The notes below the pieces were generated by a model, which was not told where the DNA came from, searched no databases, and was given only the letters and a program-made list of their open reading frames with translations. From NCBI GenBank assembly GCA_011046015.1, contig DSBO01000035.1, positions 1-14,645 on the forward strand: 14,645 nucleotides of DNA, written 5' to 3'. Below are positions 7,205-14,641 of this stretch, piece by piece; position 1 is the stretch's first letter; each line of letters opens with the position of its first letter. Position numbers and translations under genes: made by a program. Source of the stretch: Thioalkalivibrio sp. GTDB lineage: Bacteria; Pseudomonadota; Gammaproteobacteria; SpSt-1174.

Positions 7205-7536
7205 GTCTGGGTCTCTTCTACGCCCTGGTCGGTGGCGGCCTGTTCGCGCTCGGCCTGGCCGGTCTGATCCTGCAGCCCCGGCTGCTCGGCAAGATCCTGG
7301 CCTTCAACATCCTCGGCAGTGGCGCCTTCCTCGTCCTGGTGGGGCTCGCCCAGCGCGGCGGCACGCCGGACCCGGTGCCCCAGGCCATGGTGCTCACTGG
7401 CATCGTCGTGGCCGTGGCCGCCACCGCCCTGGCGCTGGCCCTGACACGCCGGCTGGCGGACCTCTCGGGTGCGGCGGTGCTGCCGGAGGACGATGCCAGG
7501 GCACCGGCGAACCCAAGGGGGCCGGATGGCGATTGA
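7201..7536 (+). CDS. mrpC: Mrp-type Na+/H+ antiporter subunit C (NuoK-like)
   Basis: MnhC/MrpC family, related to complex I subunit NuoK: 111 residues and three membrane helices. Family features are LGKILAFNILGSGAFLVLVG and DPVPQAMVLTGIVVAVAATALALAL, seen as PDPVPQAMVLT. As in other MrpC proteins, the NuoK helix-2 glutamate is not obvious. The C-terminal tail after residue 90 is hydrophilic. The ATG at 7201 overlaps mrpB by four bases, and the 3' end overlaps the next gene by eleven. Confidence 0.92.
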   Translation: MSLGLFYALVGGGLFALGLAGLILQPRLLGKILAFNILGSGAFLVLVGLAQRGGTPDPVPQAMVLTGIVVAVAATALALALTRRLADLSGAAVLPEDDARAPANPRGPDGD

Positions 7537-8977
7537 GTCGGTCGCGCCGCTCCCCTGGCTCGTCCTGCTGCCACTCGCCTGGGCGACCCTGAGCTTCCTG
7601 CTGGGGCCGTCGCGCGGGGCGGGAATCGCCATCGTCGGCCTCCTGCTCCAGGCCGGGCTCGTGCTGCTGCTCGCCTGGCAGCTCACGACGATGGGTACGC
7701 AGCACCATGCGGTCGGCGGCTGGGGCGCGCCGCTGGGCATCGACCTGGTGGCCGACGGGCTGTCAGTGGTCATGCTGCTGATGACCGCGGCCGTGGCCCT
7801 GCCGGTGGCGATCTATGCCCGCGCCTGGTTCGTCGCCAAACCGGCCGGCGCCGCCTGGTTCTGGCCGCTCTCGGGGTTTCTCGTCGCGGCCCTCAATGGT
7901 CTGTTTCTCTCCGCCGACCTGTTCAACATCTACGTGACTCTTGAACTGCTGGGTCTGGCGGCCGTCGGCCTAACCGCGGCCACCGGCGAGCGTCGGGCCG
8001 TGGCCGCGGCCATGCGCTACCTGCTGGCCACGCTGCTCGGTTCCGGGGCGTATCTCATGGGCGTGGCGCTTGTCTATGGCACCTACGGCAGCGTCTCGCT
8101 GGCGGTGCTCGGCGGGCTCGTCGAGTCCCTGCCGGTCGTGATGCTGGCCGCCGGCCTCATGGTGGCCGGCATGCTGCTCAAGACCGCACTGTTTCCCCTG
8201 CATTTCTGGCTGCCGCCGGCGCACGGGGGCGCGGCCACGCCGGTCTCGGCGCTGCTCTCGGCACTGGTGATCAAGGCCTCCTTCTACCTGGCGCTCCGGC
8301 TGTGGTTCGGCGTATTCGAGCCACTCGCCGCGGTGTCGGCCGCCCAGGTCCTCGGCGCGCTGGGCGCGGCGGCCGTGTTCTGGGGGTCGGTGCAGGCGCT
8401 GCTGCAGGCGCGCCTGAAGATGCTGGTGGCCTATTCCACGGTGGCGCAGGTCGGCTACCTGTTCCTCGTCTTCCCGCTGGCCACGGGCACTCCCGCCGAG
8501 GCGGCGGCCGGCGCCTGGCAGGGCGGGGTGCTGCAGGCCGTGGCCCATGCGCTGGCCAAGGCCGCGATGTTCGCTGCGGCCGGCGCCATGATCCTGGGTG
8601 CCGGCAGTGATCGCATCGACCGGCTGGGCGGCGTGGGGGCGCGCCTGCCGCTCGCCCTGTTCGCCTTCGGTCTGGCCGGGATCGTGCTCATGGGTCTGCC
8701 ACCCACCGGCGGCTTTGCCACCAAGTGGCTGTTGCTCATGGCGGCACTCGAGACTGGCCAGTGGTGGTGGGCCGCGGTGCTGGTCGGCGGCGGCCTGCTG
8801 GCGGCGGCCTACGTCTTCCGTGTCCTGCTCGCCGCCTTCGCCCCGGTGCCGGAGCAGGGTCGGGTGACCGGGGTGGCCCGCAGCCTGGAGTGGACGGCCT
8901 TCGCGCTGGCCACGGCCGGCGTACTGCTGGGTCTGTTCGCCGCCCATGTGGTGACGCTGCTGGATGTGGGGGCATGA
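7526..8977 (+). CDS. mrpD: Antiporter-like subunit D, first copy (NuoM/N family)
   Basis: A 483-residue protein of the proton-conducting membrane transporter family (complex I NuoL/M/N, MrpA/D), with about 14 membrane helices. Key residues of the ion path are present: Glu140 in the TM5 motif FNIYVTLELLGL, Lys219 in LLKTALFPLHFWLP, Lys250 in SALVIKASFY, and a late Lys in GGFATKW. The start at 7526 has AAGGGGG upstream and removes 19 residues of arginine-rich non-membrane sequence from the longest reading frame. It overlaps mrpC, and the next gene starts one base after its stop. It is likely one of the antiporter modules of the complex. Confidence 0.92.
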   Translation: MAIESVAPLPWLVLLPLAWATLSFLLGPSRGAGIAIVGLLLQAGLVLLLAWQLTTMGTQHHAVGGWGAPLGIDLVADGLSVVMLLMTAAVALPVAIYARAWFVAKPAGAAWFWPLSGFLVAALNGLFLSADLFNIYVTLELLGLAAVGLTAATGERRAVAAAMRYLLATLLGSGAYLMGVALVYGTYGSVSLAVLGGLVESLPVVMLAAGLMVAGMLLKTALFPLHFWLPPAHGGAATPVSALLSALVIKASFYLALRLWFGVFEPLAAVSAAQVLGALGAAAVFWGSVQALLQARLKMLVAYSTVAQVGYLFLVFPLATGTPAEAAAGAWQGGVLQAVAHALAKAAMFAAAGAMILGAGSDRIDRLGGVGARLPLALFAFGLAGIVLMGLPPTGGFATKWLLLMAALETGQWWWAAVLVGGGLLAAAYVFRVLLAAFAPVPEQGRVTGVARSLEWTAFALATAGVLLGLFAAHVVTLLDVGA

Positions 8978-8978
8978 C

Positions 8979-10481
8979 ATGATCCTGGACAGCCTGCTGC
9001 CGCCGCTGGTGGTGCTGAGTTCTTTCCTGCCGGGGCTGGTCATCTTCTTCCTCGACGAGTCCCGGGTGCGCCTGCGCACGACCCTCAACCTCGTGGGCGC
9101 GGTGACCAAGCTCCTGCTGATTGCCTACATGCTCTGGGGGGTGTTCCACCAGCAGGACTTCGTGTTCCGGCACACGGTGCTGCCCGGCTTCGACCTGGTG
9201 CTCAACGCCGATGCCCTGGCCATGCTGTTCGTCACCCTCTCGGCGGTGCTGTGGTTCTTCACCACGCTCTACGCCATCGGCTACCTGGAGGGGGCACCAC
9301 ACCGCAGCCGCTTCTTTGGTTTCTTCAGCCTCTGCGTCACCGCCACCGTGGGCGTGGCCATGGCCGGCAATCTCTTCACCTTCTTCATCTTCTACGAACT
9401 GCTGACGCTGGCCACCTATCCGCTGGTGGTGCACCGCGGCACCCCCGAGGCCCTGCGCGCCGGGCAGCGCTACCTCGCCTACACGCTGGGTGGCGGGGCC
9501 ATCCTGCTCGTCGGCATCATCTGGCTCTATACGCTCGCCGGTAGCGTGGACTTCGTGCACGGGGGCAGCCTGGCCGCACTCGGTTCCGCGCACGCGGCCG
9601 AGCTGCGCTGGATCTTCCTGCTGCTCATTGCGGGGGTGGGTGTGAAGGCCGCACTGGTGCCCCTGCACGGCTGGCTGCCGCAGGCCATGGTGGCGCCCGC
9701 GCCGGTCTCGGCACTGCTGCACGCCGTGGCCGTGGTCAAGGCCGGCGCCTTCGGCATTGTGCGCGTGGTGTACGAGGTCTACGGCGTCACCTTCGCGCAG
9801 GTACTCGGCGTGCTCACGCCGCTGTCCTGGGTGGCCAGCGCGACCATCCTCTGGGGCTCGCTGCGCGCCCTGGCGCAGGACGACCTCAAGCGGCGGCTGG
9901 CGTATTCCACGGTGAGCCAGGTCTCCTACATCGTGCTCGGGGTGACCCTGTTCGGGCCGGTGGGCACCGTCGGCGGGGTGGTGCACCTGGTGCACCAGGG
10001 CATCATGAAGATCACGCTGTTCTTCTGCGCCGGCAACTATGCCGAGACCCTGGGCATCCACCGGGTCAGCCAGATGGACGGGGTGGGGCGGCGCATGCCC
10101 TGGACCACGGCCGCCTTCACCCTGGCGGCCTTCGGCATGATCGGGTTGCCGCCGCTGGCCGGCTTTGTCAGCAAGTGGTACCTGGGCCTCGGTGCACTGG
10201 AAGCCGGCATGGATTGGGTGATCGGTGTGCTGATGCTCTCGAGCCTGCTCAATGCGGCCTATTTCCTGCCCATCGTCTACCGCGCCTGGTTCAAGCCGCA
10301 GGCGGGTGAGTGGCCACACGAGCACATCCTGGCGCGGGGGCGGCGCGAGACCGGCTGGCTGCTGCTCCTGCCGCCCGTGTTCACGGCCGCCGCCGCGCTG
10401 GCCGTGGGGCTCTTCGCGGCCATGCCCTTCAGCCCGCTGGACTGGGTGCAGCTCATCGCCGAGCGGGAGTACGCGCCATGA
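8979..10481 (+). CDS. Antiporter-like subunit D, second copy (NuoM/N family)
   Basis: A 500-residue polytopic protein of the same family. It has the full set of expected residues: Glu140 in TFFIFYELLTL, Lys223 in GVKAALVPLHGWLP, Lys254 in AVAVVKAGAFG, and Lys in GFVSKWY. The segment MAPAPVSALLHAV-like (MVAPAPVSALLHAV) and KRRLAYSTVSQVSYI are typical of NuoM/MrpD relatives. An in-frame ATG at 8964 would add five residues inside the previous gene. The 8979 start is preferred because it opens the first hydrophobic helix and follows GTGGGGG. It overlaps the next gene by four bases. Divergence from the first copy suggests separate roles, not a recent duplication. Confidence 0.91.
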   Translation: MILDSLLPPLVVLSSFLPGLVIFFLDESRVRLRTTLNLVGAVTKLLLIAYMLWGVFHQQDFVFRHTVLPGFDLVLNADALAMLFVTLSAVLWFFTTLYAIGYLEGAPHRSRFFGFFSLCVTATVGVAMAGNLFTFFIFYELLTLATYPLVVHRGTPEALRAGQRYLAYTLGGGAILLVGIIWLYTLAGSVDFVHGGSLAALGSAHAAELRWIFLLLIAGVGVKAALVPLHGWLPQAMVAPAPVSALLHAVAVVKAGAFGIVRVVYEVYGVTFAQVLGVLTPLSWVASATILWGSLRALAQDDLKRRLAYSTVSQVSYIVLGVTLFGPVGTVGGVVHLVHQGIMKITLFFCAGNYAETLGIHRVSQMDGVGRRMPWTTAAFTLAAFGMIGLPPLAGFVSKWYLGLGALEAGMDWVIGVLMLSSLLNAAYFLPIVYRAWFKPQAGEWPHEHILARGRRETGWLLLLPPVFTAAAALAVGLFAAMPFSPLDWVQLIAEREYAP

Positions 10482-12124
10482 GCGGCCTGCTGATCGTCGC
10501 GTTGCTGGCGCCGCTGCTGCTCGCCGTGGTTGGCGGGTGGCGGCCGGCGGCACGGCTCGCCCCCTGGGCTCCGCTGCCGGCCCTGCTGCTGGCCGTGGCC
10601 GCACCTGACGACACGGTGCTGGAGCTGCCCTGGCTGCTGCTGGGTACCCAGTTGGGGCTGGACGAGACCGGCCGGGTGTTCCTGTTGCTCACCGCGCTGG
10701 TGTGGCTGCTGGCCGGCTGGTTTGCGCGCGGCTACCTCGCGGGTGATCCCCGACAGGTACGCTTTCGCGGGTATTTCCTGGTTACCCAGGCCGGCAACCT
10801 CGCACTGTGCCTGGCGCTGGATGCCGGGAGCTTCTACCTCGGCTTCTCGCTCATGACCTTTGCCGCCTACGGGCTGGTGGTGCACAGCGGCAGCACCGAG
10901 GCCCGCCGGGCGGGCACGATCTACCTGGTCATGGCGGTGCTCGGCGAGGCGGCGCTGCTGGCCGGCATCCTGCTGGCGGTACAGGCCGGGGGCGGTGGCG
11001 ATCTGAATTTCGAGGCGCTGACCCGTCTCCCCCTGGGCCTGCCCGCGGTGACATTGCTGGTGCTGGGCTTTGGTGTGAAAGTGGGTCTGCCGCTGCTGCA
11101 CATGTGGCTGCCGCTGGCCCATCCCGTGGCGCCCGTGCCGGCCAGCGCGGTGCTCTCGGGCGTGATGCTCAAGGCGGGTGTTCTGGGCTGGCTGCGCTTT
11201 CTCCCCTTGGGGACACAGGCGTTGCCGGAGGCAGGCACGGCACTGATGACCGCCGGACTGGTGGGCATGTTCTTCGGCGTGGTCGCGGGGCTGGCCCAGC
11301 GCGACCCCAAGGTGCTGCTGGCCTATTCGAGTATCAGCCAGATGGGCTTTCTCGCCCTTGCCGTGGGTGCGGGGATGGCCGCACCCACGGCCTGGCCCCA
11401 GCTATGGCCTGCCGTGGCGCTCTATGCCCTCCATCACGCCCTGGCCAAGAGCGCGCTCTTCCTGGGGGTGGGGGTGGTGGACCGGCGCGGTGCCCGCCCT
11501 CTGGTGCTGGTGGCCCTGGCCCTGCCGGCCCTGGCGCTGGCCGGGGCCCCGCTCACGGGCGGTGCGCTGGCCAAACTCGAACTGAAGACCGGACTGGCCA
11601 GTCTGTCCCCGCCCTGGCTCGACGTGATCGCGCTGTTGCTGCCACTGGCGGCCGTCGGTACGGCCCTGCTCATGCTGCGCCTGCTCGTCCTGGTGACCGG
11701 CCGGCCCGCCAGCGACGGCGAGCGGCGCGGGTTGTTGGTACCCTGGGCGGCGCTGCTGCTGGCGGGGCTTATCCTGCCGTGGTGGCTGGCGGGTGCGCCG
11801 GGCAAGGCCCTGGGACTCGGCGCCCTGGTCGACAGCAGCTGGCCGCTGGCCGCCGCCTTCGCGCTCTGGCTGTTGGCCCGCGCTTGGCGGGGGGGCTGGC
11901 CGGTGATCCCGCCGGGAGATGTCGTGGCGGTGCCCGAGCGCCTGCTGGTTCGACTGCTCGAGTCATGGCGCAGGTGGCAGCCGCCGGTGATTGCCGCGCG
12001 CTGGCGCGGTGTGGATGGCCAGCGCCTGCGCCAGTGGGAGCGGGTGCTGGGTGCCTGGCCACTGGCCGCCGCCCTTTGGCTCGTCCTGCTGATGGGCGGG
12101 ATCCTGGCGATGCTGCGGGCCTGA
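10478..12124 (+). CDS. Antiporter-like subunit, third copy (complex I subunit 5-like)
   Basis: A 548-residue membrane protein of the NuoL/M/N family and the last gene of the operon. Conserved lysines are seen at 201 (GFGVKVGLPLLHMWLP) and 232 (GVMLKAGVLG), with KVLLAYSSISQMGFL after them. At the TM5 position where the other two copies read YELLTLATY or LELLGLAAV, it reads FSLMTFAAY, so the usual glutamate is replaced by Ser124. The C-terminal end has an amphipathic, Arg/Trp-rich stretch (about 485-525) and one last helix, recalling the extended tails of NuoL-like subunits. The start at 10478 overlaps the previous gene by four bases (ATGA). The longer upstream frame is out-of-frame coding sequence of that gene. 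It may be structural or only partly ion-conducting. Confidence 0.9.
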   Translation: MSGLLIVALLAPLLLAVVGGWRPAARLAPWAPLPALLLAVAAPDDTVLELPWLLLGTQLGLDETGRVFLLLTALVWLLAGWFARGYLAGDPRQVRFRGYFLVTQAGNLALCLALDAGSFYLGFSLMTFAAYGLVVHSGSTEARRAGTIYLVMAVLGEAALLAGILLAVQAGGGGDLNFEALTRLPLGLPAVTLLVLGFGVKVGLPLLHMWLPLAHPVAPVPASAVLSGVMLKAGVLGWLRFLPLGTQALPEAGTALMTAGLVGMFFGVVAGLAQRDPKVLLAYSSISQMGFLALAVGAGMAAPTAWPQLWPAVALYALHHALAKSALFLGVGVVDRRGARPLVLVALALPALALAGAPLTGGALAKLELKTGLASLSPPWLDVIALLLPLAAVGTALLMLRLLVLVTGRPASDGERRGLLVPWAALLLAGLILPWWLAGAPGKALGLGALVDSSWPLAAAFALWLLARAWRGGWPVIPPGDVVAVPERLLVRLLESWRRWQPPVIAARWRGVDGQRLRQWERVLGAWPLAAALWLVLLMGGILAMLRA

Positions 12125-12168
12125 GCGACGCCGTCTGCCTCCACCCGGTGGCGAACCGCGCCGTCGCT
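12124..12168. repeat. Imperfect palindrome after the Mrp operon
   Basis: agcgacg (12124-12130) pairs with cgtcgct (12162-12168), and ccacc (12141-12145) pairs with ggtgg (12147-12151), both centred on 12146, separated by an unpaired 10+10 base internal loop. There is no T-tract, so termination is only a guess. The sequence CATAAT at 12171-12176 just after it could be a -10 element for tadA, but no -35 was found. Confidence 0.3.
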
Positions 12169-12215
12169 GGCATAATGCCCCGATGCCGAACAAGACTGAG
12201 CAGGACGGTGCCGCG

Positions 12216-12695
12216 ATGAGGGCGGCGGACGAACACTGGATGCGCCACGCGCTGGTGCTGGCGGAGCGCGCCGAGGCGGCCGGGGAGGTGCCGGTGGGGG
12301 CGGTGCTGGTGAAGGACGGCGCGCTGCTGGCCGAGGGCTGGAACCAGCCCATCGGCCGGCACGACCCCACCGCGCATGCCGAGATCATGGCCCTGCGCGC
12401 GGGCGGGGAGGCCCTGGGTAACTACCGGCTGGTGGGTACGACCCTGTACGTGACGCTGGAGCCCTGTTCGATGTGCGTGGGGGCGATGGTCCATGCGCGG
12501 GTTGGACGGCTGGTGTTCGGCGCCCCCGACCCGAAGACCGGGGCGACCGGCGGCGCCATCGCGCTGCTGCAGTCACCCATCCACAATCACCGCATCGGGG
12601 TCACGGGCGGCGTGCTCGAGGCCGAATGTGCCGAAAGGCTCAGGGCATTCTTTCGTAATCGCCGGCAGGCGGGGCAGGGCGAGCAGGCAGGTTGA
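12216..12695 (+). CDS. tadA: tRNA-specific adenosine deaminase
   Basis: Deaminates wobble adenosine 34 of tRNA-Arg(ACG) to inosine. It is a zinc enzyme of the cytidine deaminase fold. The zinc/proton-relay motif HAEIMAL (His54, Glu56) and PCSMC (Cys84, Cys87) are intact, and YRLVGTTLYVTLEPC and ARVGRLVFGAPDPKTGA match bacterial TadA closely. With the start at 12216 the protein has 159 residues and the zinc ligands fall within three positions of E. coli numbering. AGGACGG lies upstream. An in-frame ATG at 12183 would add 11 polar residues without a ribosome binding site and remains possible. The gene ends 11 bp from the end of mltF on the other strand. Confidence 0.96.
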   Translation: MRAADEHWMRHALVLAERAEAAGEVPVGAVLVKDGALLAEGWNQPIGRHDPTAHAEIMALRAGGEALGNYRLVGTTLYVTLEPCSMCVGAMVHARVGRLVFGAPDPKTGATGGAIALLQSPIHNHRIGVTGGVLEAECAERLRAFFRNRRQAGQGEQAG

Positions 12696-12706
12696 GGCGG
12701 GCGCCG

Positions 12707-14149
12707 CTAGAGGCTCAACGGCGCGATGCCGTAGACCGGGTCCATGGAGGCGGGTCGGCGCGTCGCATCCCCGTCGCTGGTCACCCAGACGAGGATGTCG
12801 TAGTAGCTGCGGATGTTCTGTACGTACTGCACCGGCTCGCGGCCACGGGCGTAGCCGAAGCGCGTGTACTGGTAGTAGGCCTTCTGGCTCAGGAGCGGCA
12901 GCCGCTCCATCACGTCGACCCACTTGTCCGGGTCACCGCCCTGGTGTTCGGTGATCTTGCGCGCATCTTCCAGATGCCCGAAGCCCACGTTGTAGGCGGC
13001 CAGGGCCAGCCAGGTGCGGTCCGGCTCCTGGATTCGGTCCGGCAGCTTGGCCTTCACGTGCATGAAGTAGTTCGCGCCACCCATGATGCTTTCTTCCGGG
13101 TCGAGGCGGTTCTTCACGTCCATTTGCCGCGCCGTGCGCTGGGTGAGCATCATCAGGCCGCGCACCCCGGTGGGTGAACGGGCCAGCGGGTTCCAGTGGG
13201 ACTCCTGGTAGCCGATGGCGGCCAGCAGGCGCCAGTCGATGCCGTGCTCGTTCGCGGCCCTTTCGAACCAGTCACGGTACTCCGGCAGCCGCGTTTCGAT
13301 GTGGCGCAGGTACACCCGCGTGCCTACGTAGTCCAGCCGCTCGGCATGGCCGTAGTGCCGCTCCAGGATCTGCTGGAGCCGGCCGTCGGCGCGGATCTGC
13401 TCGAAGAAGGCCACCGCCGCGTCATAAAGCGAGGTGTCCTCGTCCGGCGGGAAGGCCCAGGCCAGTTCCTCCGGTTCCGACACGTCGAAGGCCACTGTCA
13501 GCTCGGGATAGAAGCGCTGGTTCAGCATCACCTCGTTCGAGTCAGCCACCGTGTAGTCCATGAGACCCTGCCAGACCAGGTACAGCAGTTCCTCGCTTTC
13601 GGTGGTGCGGTGGGGGCGAATCTCGAAGCGCCCCGCCCCGGTCGCCAGCAGTTCCTCGTGGCTGCTGCCCGCCACCACGTCGATCACGGCATCGTCCAGG
13701 CTGTCGAAGGAGGCCGGCTGGGCCCGGCCGGAGCCGCTGCGGTAAACCAGTTGCTGAGTGATGGTCTGGTACGGGGGAGTAAACCGTACCCGCGCCGCGC
13801 GGGACTCGGTCACCGTCAGACCGGCCGCGGCAAAGTCCGCGTCCCCATGCTCGATGGCCGGGATGATGTCCGAAAAGCGCTGCGGCGTGATGAGCTTGAG
13901 CTCCACCCCCAGGTGCTCGGCAAAGGCCTTCGCCAGGTCGTACTCCGGCCCCGTCGGGCCCTCGGGGCCAACATAATAGGTGGTGGGCGAGTTGCGGGTC
14001 ACGACGGTCAGGGTCCCCTTCTTCATCACCCTTTCCAGGTGCGAATGGGGGCTGGGGCCGAAAACCAGCAGGGTGCCGATCAGCAACAGGAAGAACAGCA
14101 AGAGCTCGAACCGTCGCCTGCGCCCGAATCGTGTCTGGGTTGGATACAA
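12707..14149 (-). CDS. mltF: Membrane-bound lytic murein transglycosylase F
   Basis: Cleaves the glycan strands of peptidoglycan, forming 1,6-anhydromuropeptides, at the periplasmic side of the envelope. The 480-residue protein has an Arg-rich N-terminus and a hydrophobic signal/anchor (about 14-31). A solute-binding-protein-like regulatory domain follows (about 45-270; GTLTVVTRNSPTTYY, YDLAKAFAEHLGV, FTPPYQTITQQLVYR). The SLT catalytic domain (about 295-455) has Glu316 in GYQESHWNP as catalytic residue, with GLMMLTQRTA and AAYNVG (384-389). The start codon is TTG at 14149. A stop lies four codons upstream and the first in-frame ATG (residue 42) would delete the membrane segment, so a non-ATG start is needed. 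It runs tail to tail with tadA. Confidence 0.95.
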   Translation of the reverse strand: MYPTQTRFGRRRRFELLLFFLLLIGTLLVFGPSPHSHLERVMKKGTLTVVTRNSPTTYYVGPEGPTGPEYDLAKAFAEHLGVELKLITPQRFSDIIPAIEHGDADFAAAGLTVTESRAARVRFTPPYQTITQQLVYRSGSGRAQPASFDSLDDAVIDVVAGSSHEELLATGAGRFEIRPHRTTESEELLYLVWQGLMDYTVADSNEVMLNQRFYPELTVAFDVSEPEELAWAFPPDEDTSLYDAAVAFFEQIRADGRLQQILERHYGHAERLDYVGTRVYLRHIETRLPEYRDWFERAANEHGIDWRLLAAIGYQESHWNPLARSPTGVRGLMMLTQRTARQMDVKNRLDPEESIMGGANYFMHVKAKLPDRIQEPDRTWLALAAYNVGFGHLEDARKITEHQGGDPDKWVDVMERLPLLSQKAYYQYTRFGYARGREPVQYVQNIRSYYDILVWVTSDGDATRRPASMDPVYGIAPLSL

Positions 14150-14234
14150 GGGCTTATGTCACGCAGCAGTTTTCGGTAGAATCCATTTTATCGCATAACG
14201 ACCGGTTTGGCCGTCCGGCCAGACAAAACCTCTC

Positions 14235-14369
<135 letters not shown>

Positions 14370-14376
14370 TAATCCA

Positions 14377-14398
14377 AGGGTGGGGTTCGAACCCACGG
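14377..14398 (-). repeat. Inverted copy of the tRNA-Ser T-arm
   Basis: The 22 bases at 14377-14398 are the reverse complement of 14295-14316 in the tRNA (T-arm and start of the acceptor 3' strand), with 21 of 22 matching. Its first 11 bases can also pair with 14462-14472 in the second direct repeat, using one G-T wobble, enclosing about 74 bases. Confidence 0.8.
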
Positions 14399-14461
14399 AA
14401 ATCGACAATCGGGATCGACCGCGAGGGCGTCAGCCCGAGTGACGGGGAGCGATAGCGACCC
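14399..14461. other. Spacer of unknown function between tRNA-derived repeats
   Basis: A 63-bp non-coding spacer. It shows repeated ATCGAC and GATCGACC-like units and a small GGGC/GCCC hairpin (14425-14436). The segment ends AGCGATAGCGACCC. No gene, promoter or known RNA was recognised. The minus-strand reading frame crossing it (14188-14490) is antisense to the tRNA and is not taken as a gene. Confidence 0.5.
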
Positions 14462-14525
14462 AATCCCACCCTCTCCGCCATATTTAACAAATAAGGGTCC
14501 CGTTTTTCGGGGCCCTTATTTGTTT
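14462..14525 (+). repeat. Direct repeat copy 2: truncated tRNA-Ser 3' end plus terminator
   Basis: An exact second copy of 14306-14369, offset by 156 bases. It carries only the 3' part of the T-loop, the acceptor 3' strand and CCA, so it cannot form a tRNA. It includes a full second terminator stem (14486-14502 with 14508-14524). Copy 2 diverges from copy 1 immediately after position 14525. Confidence 0.9.
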
Positions 14526-14572
14526 GGTTCCTCTCGGGAATCGGTGCGAGGAGAAACGGCTGAATAGTTGAG

Positions 14573-14641
14573 AAGCATGAGTCCCATCAGGTACTTAGGA
14601 GTTGCGAAGCTGCCTAGGTACTTGAGAGGGGACCCATGCTT
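14573..14641 (+). other. Long structured hairpin at the window edge, RNA-like
   Basis: The 69 bases fold back on themselves. The outer arm aagcatgagtccc (14573-14585) pairs with gggacccatgctt (14629-14641), 12 of 13. The inner arm 14587-14599 pairs with 14613-14625 over 13 positions, two of them G-T. A terminal stem AGTT/AGCT (14600-14603 with 14608-14611) closes a GCGA tetraloop of GNRA type. G-T pairs and the GNRA loop suggest selection as RNA. It may be part of a non-coding RNA or the end of a mobile element running out of the window. Nothing coding is seen in 14526-14645. Confidence 0.6.

Noticed and set aside
8736..10604. Minus-strand 622-residue reading frame opposite the antiporter genes
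   Set aside because: Very His/Arg/Gln-rich and crosses gene boundaries of real membrane proteins, so it is an artefact of GC-rich codon bias.
10807..12219. Plus-strand 470-residue reading frame overlapping the third antiporter subunit
   Set aside because: Gly/Arg/Ala-rich out-of-frame translation of the real gene with no family features.
14587..14632. Group II intron domain V-like or 5' end (GTGCG at 14544) reading of the right-edge hairpin
   Set aside because: A GNRA loop and GAGAGGGG after the stem are suggestive, but the domain V AGC triad and its two-base bulge are absent and the GTGCG is too short to be evidence.
14573..14641. Integron attC site
   Set aside because: The hairpin size fits, but the conserved GTTRRRY/RYYYAAC core sites are missing at its ends.
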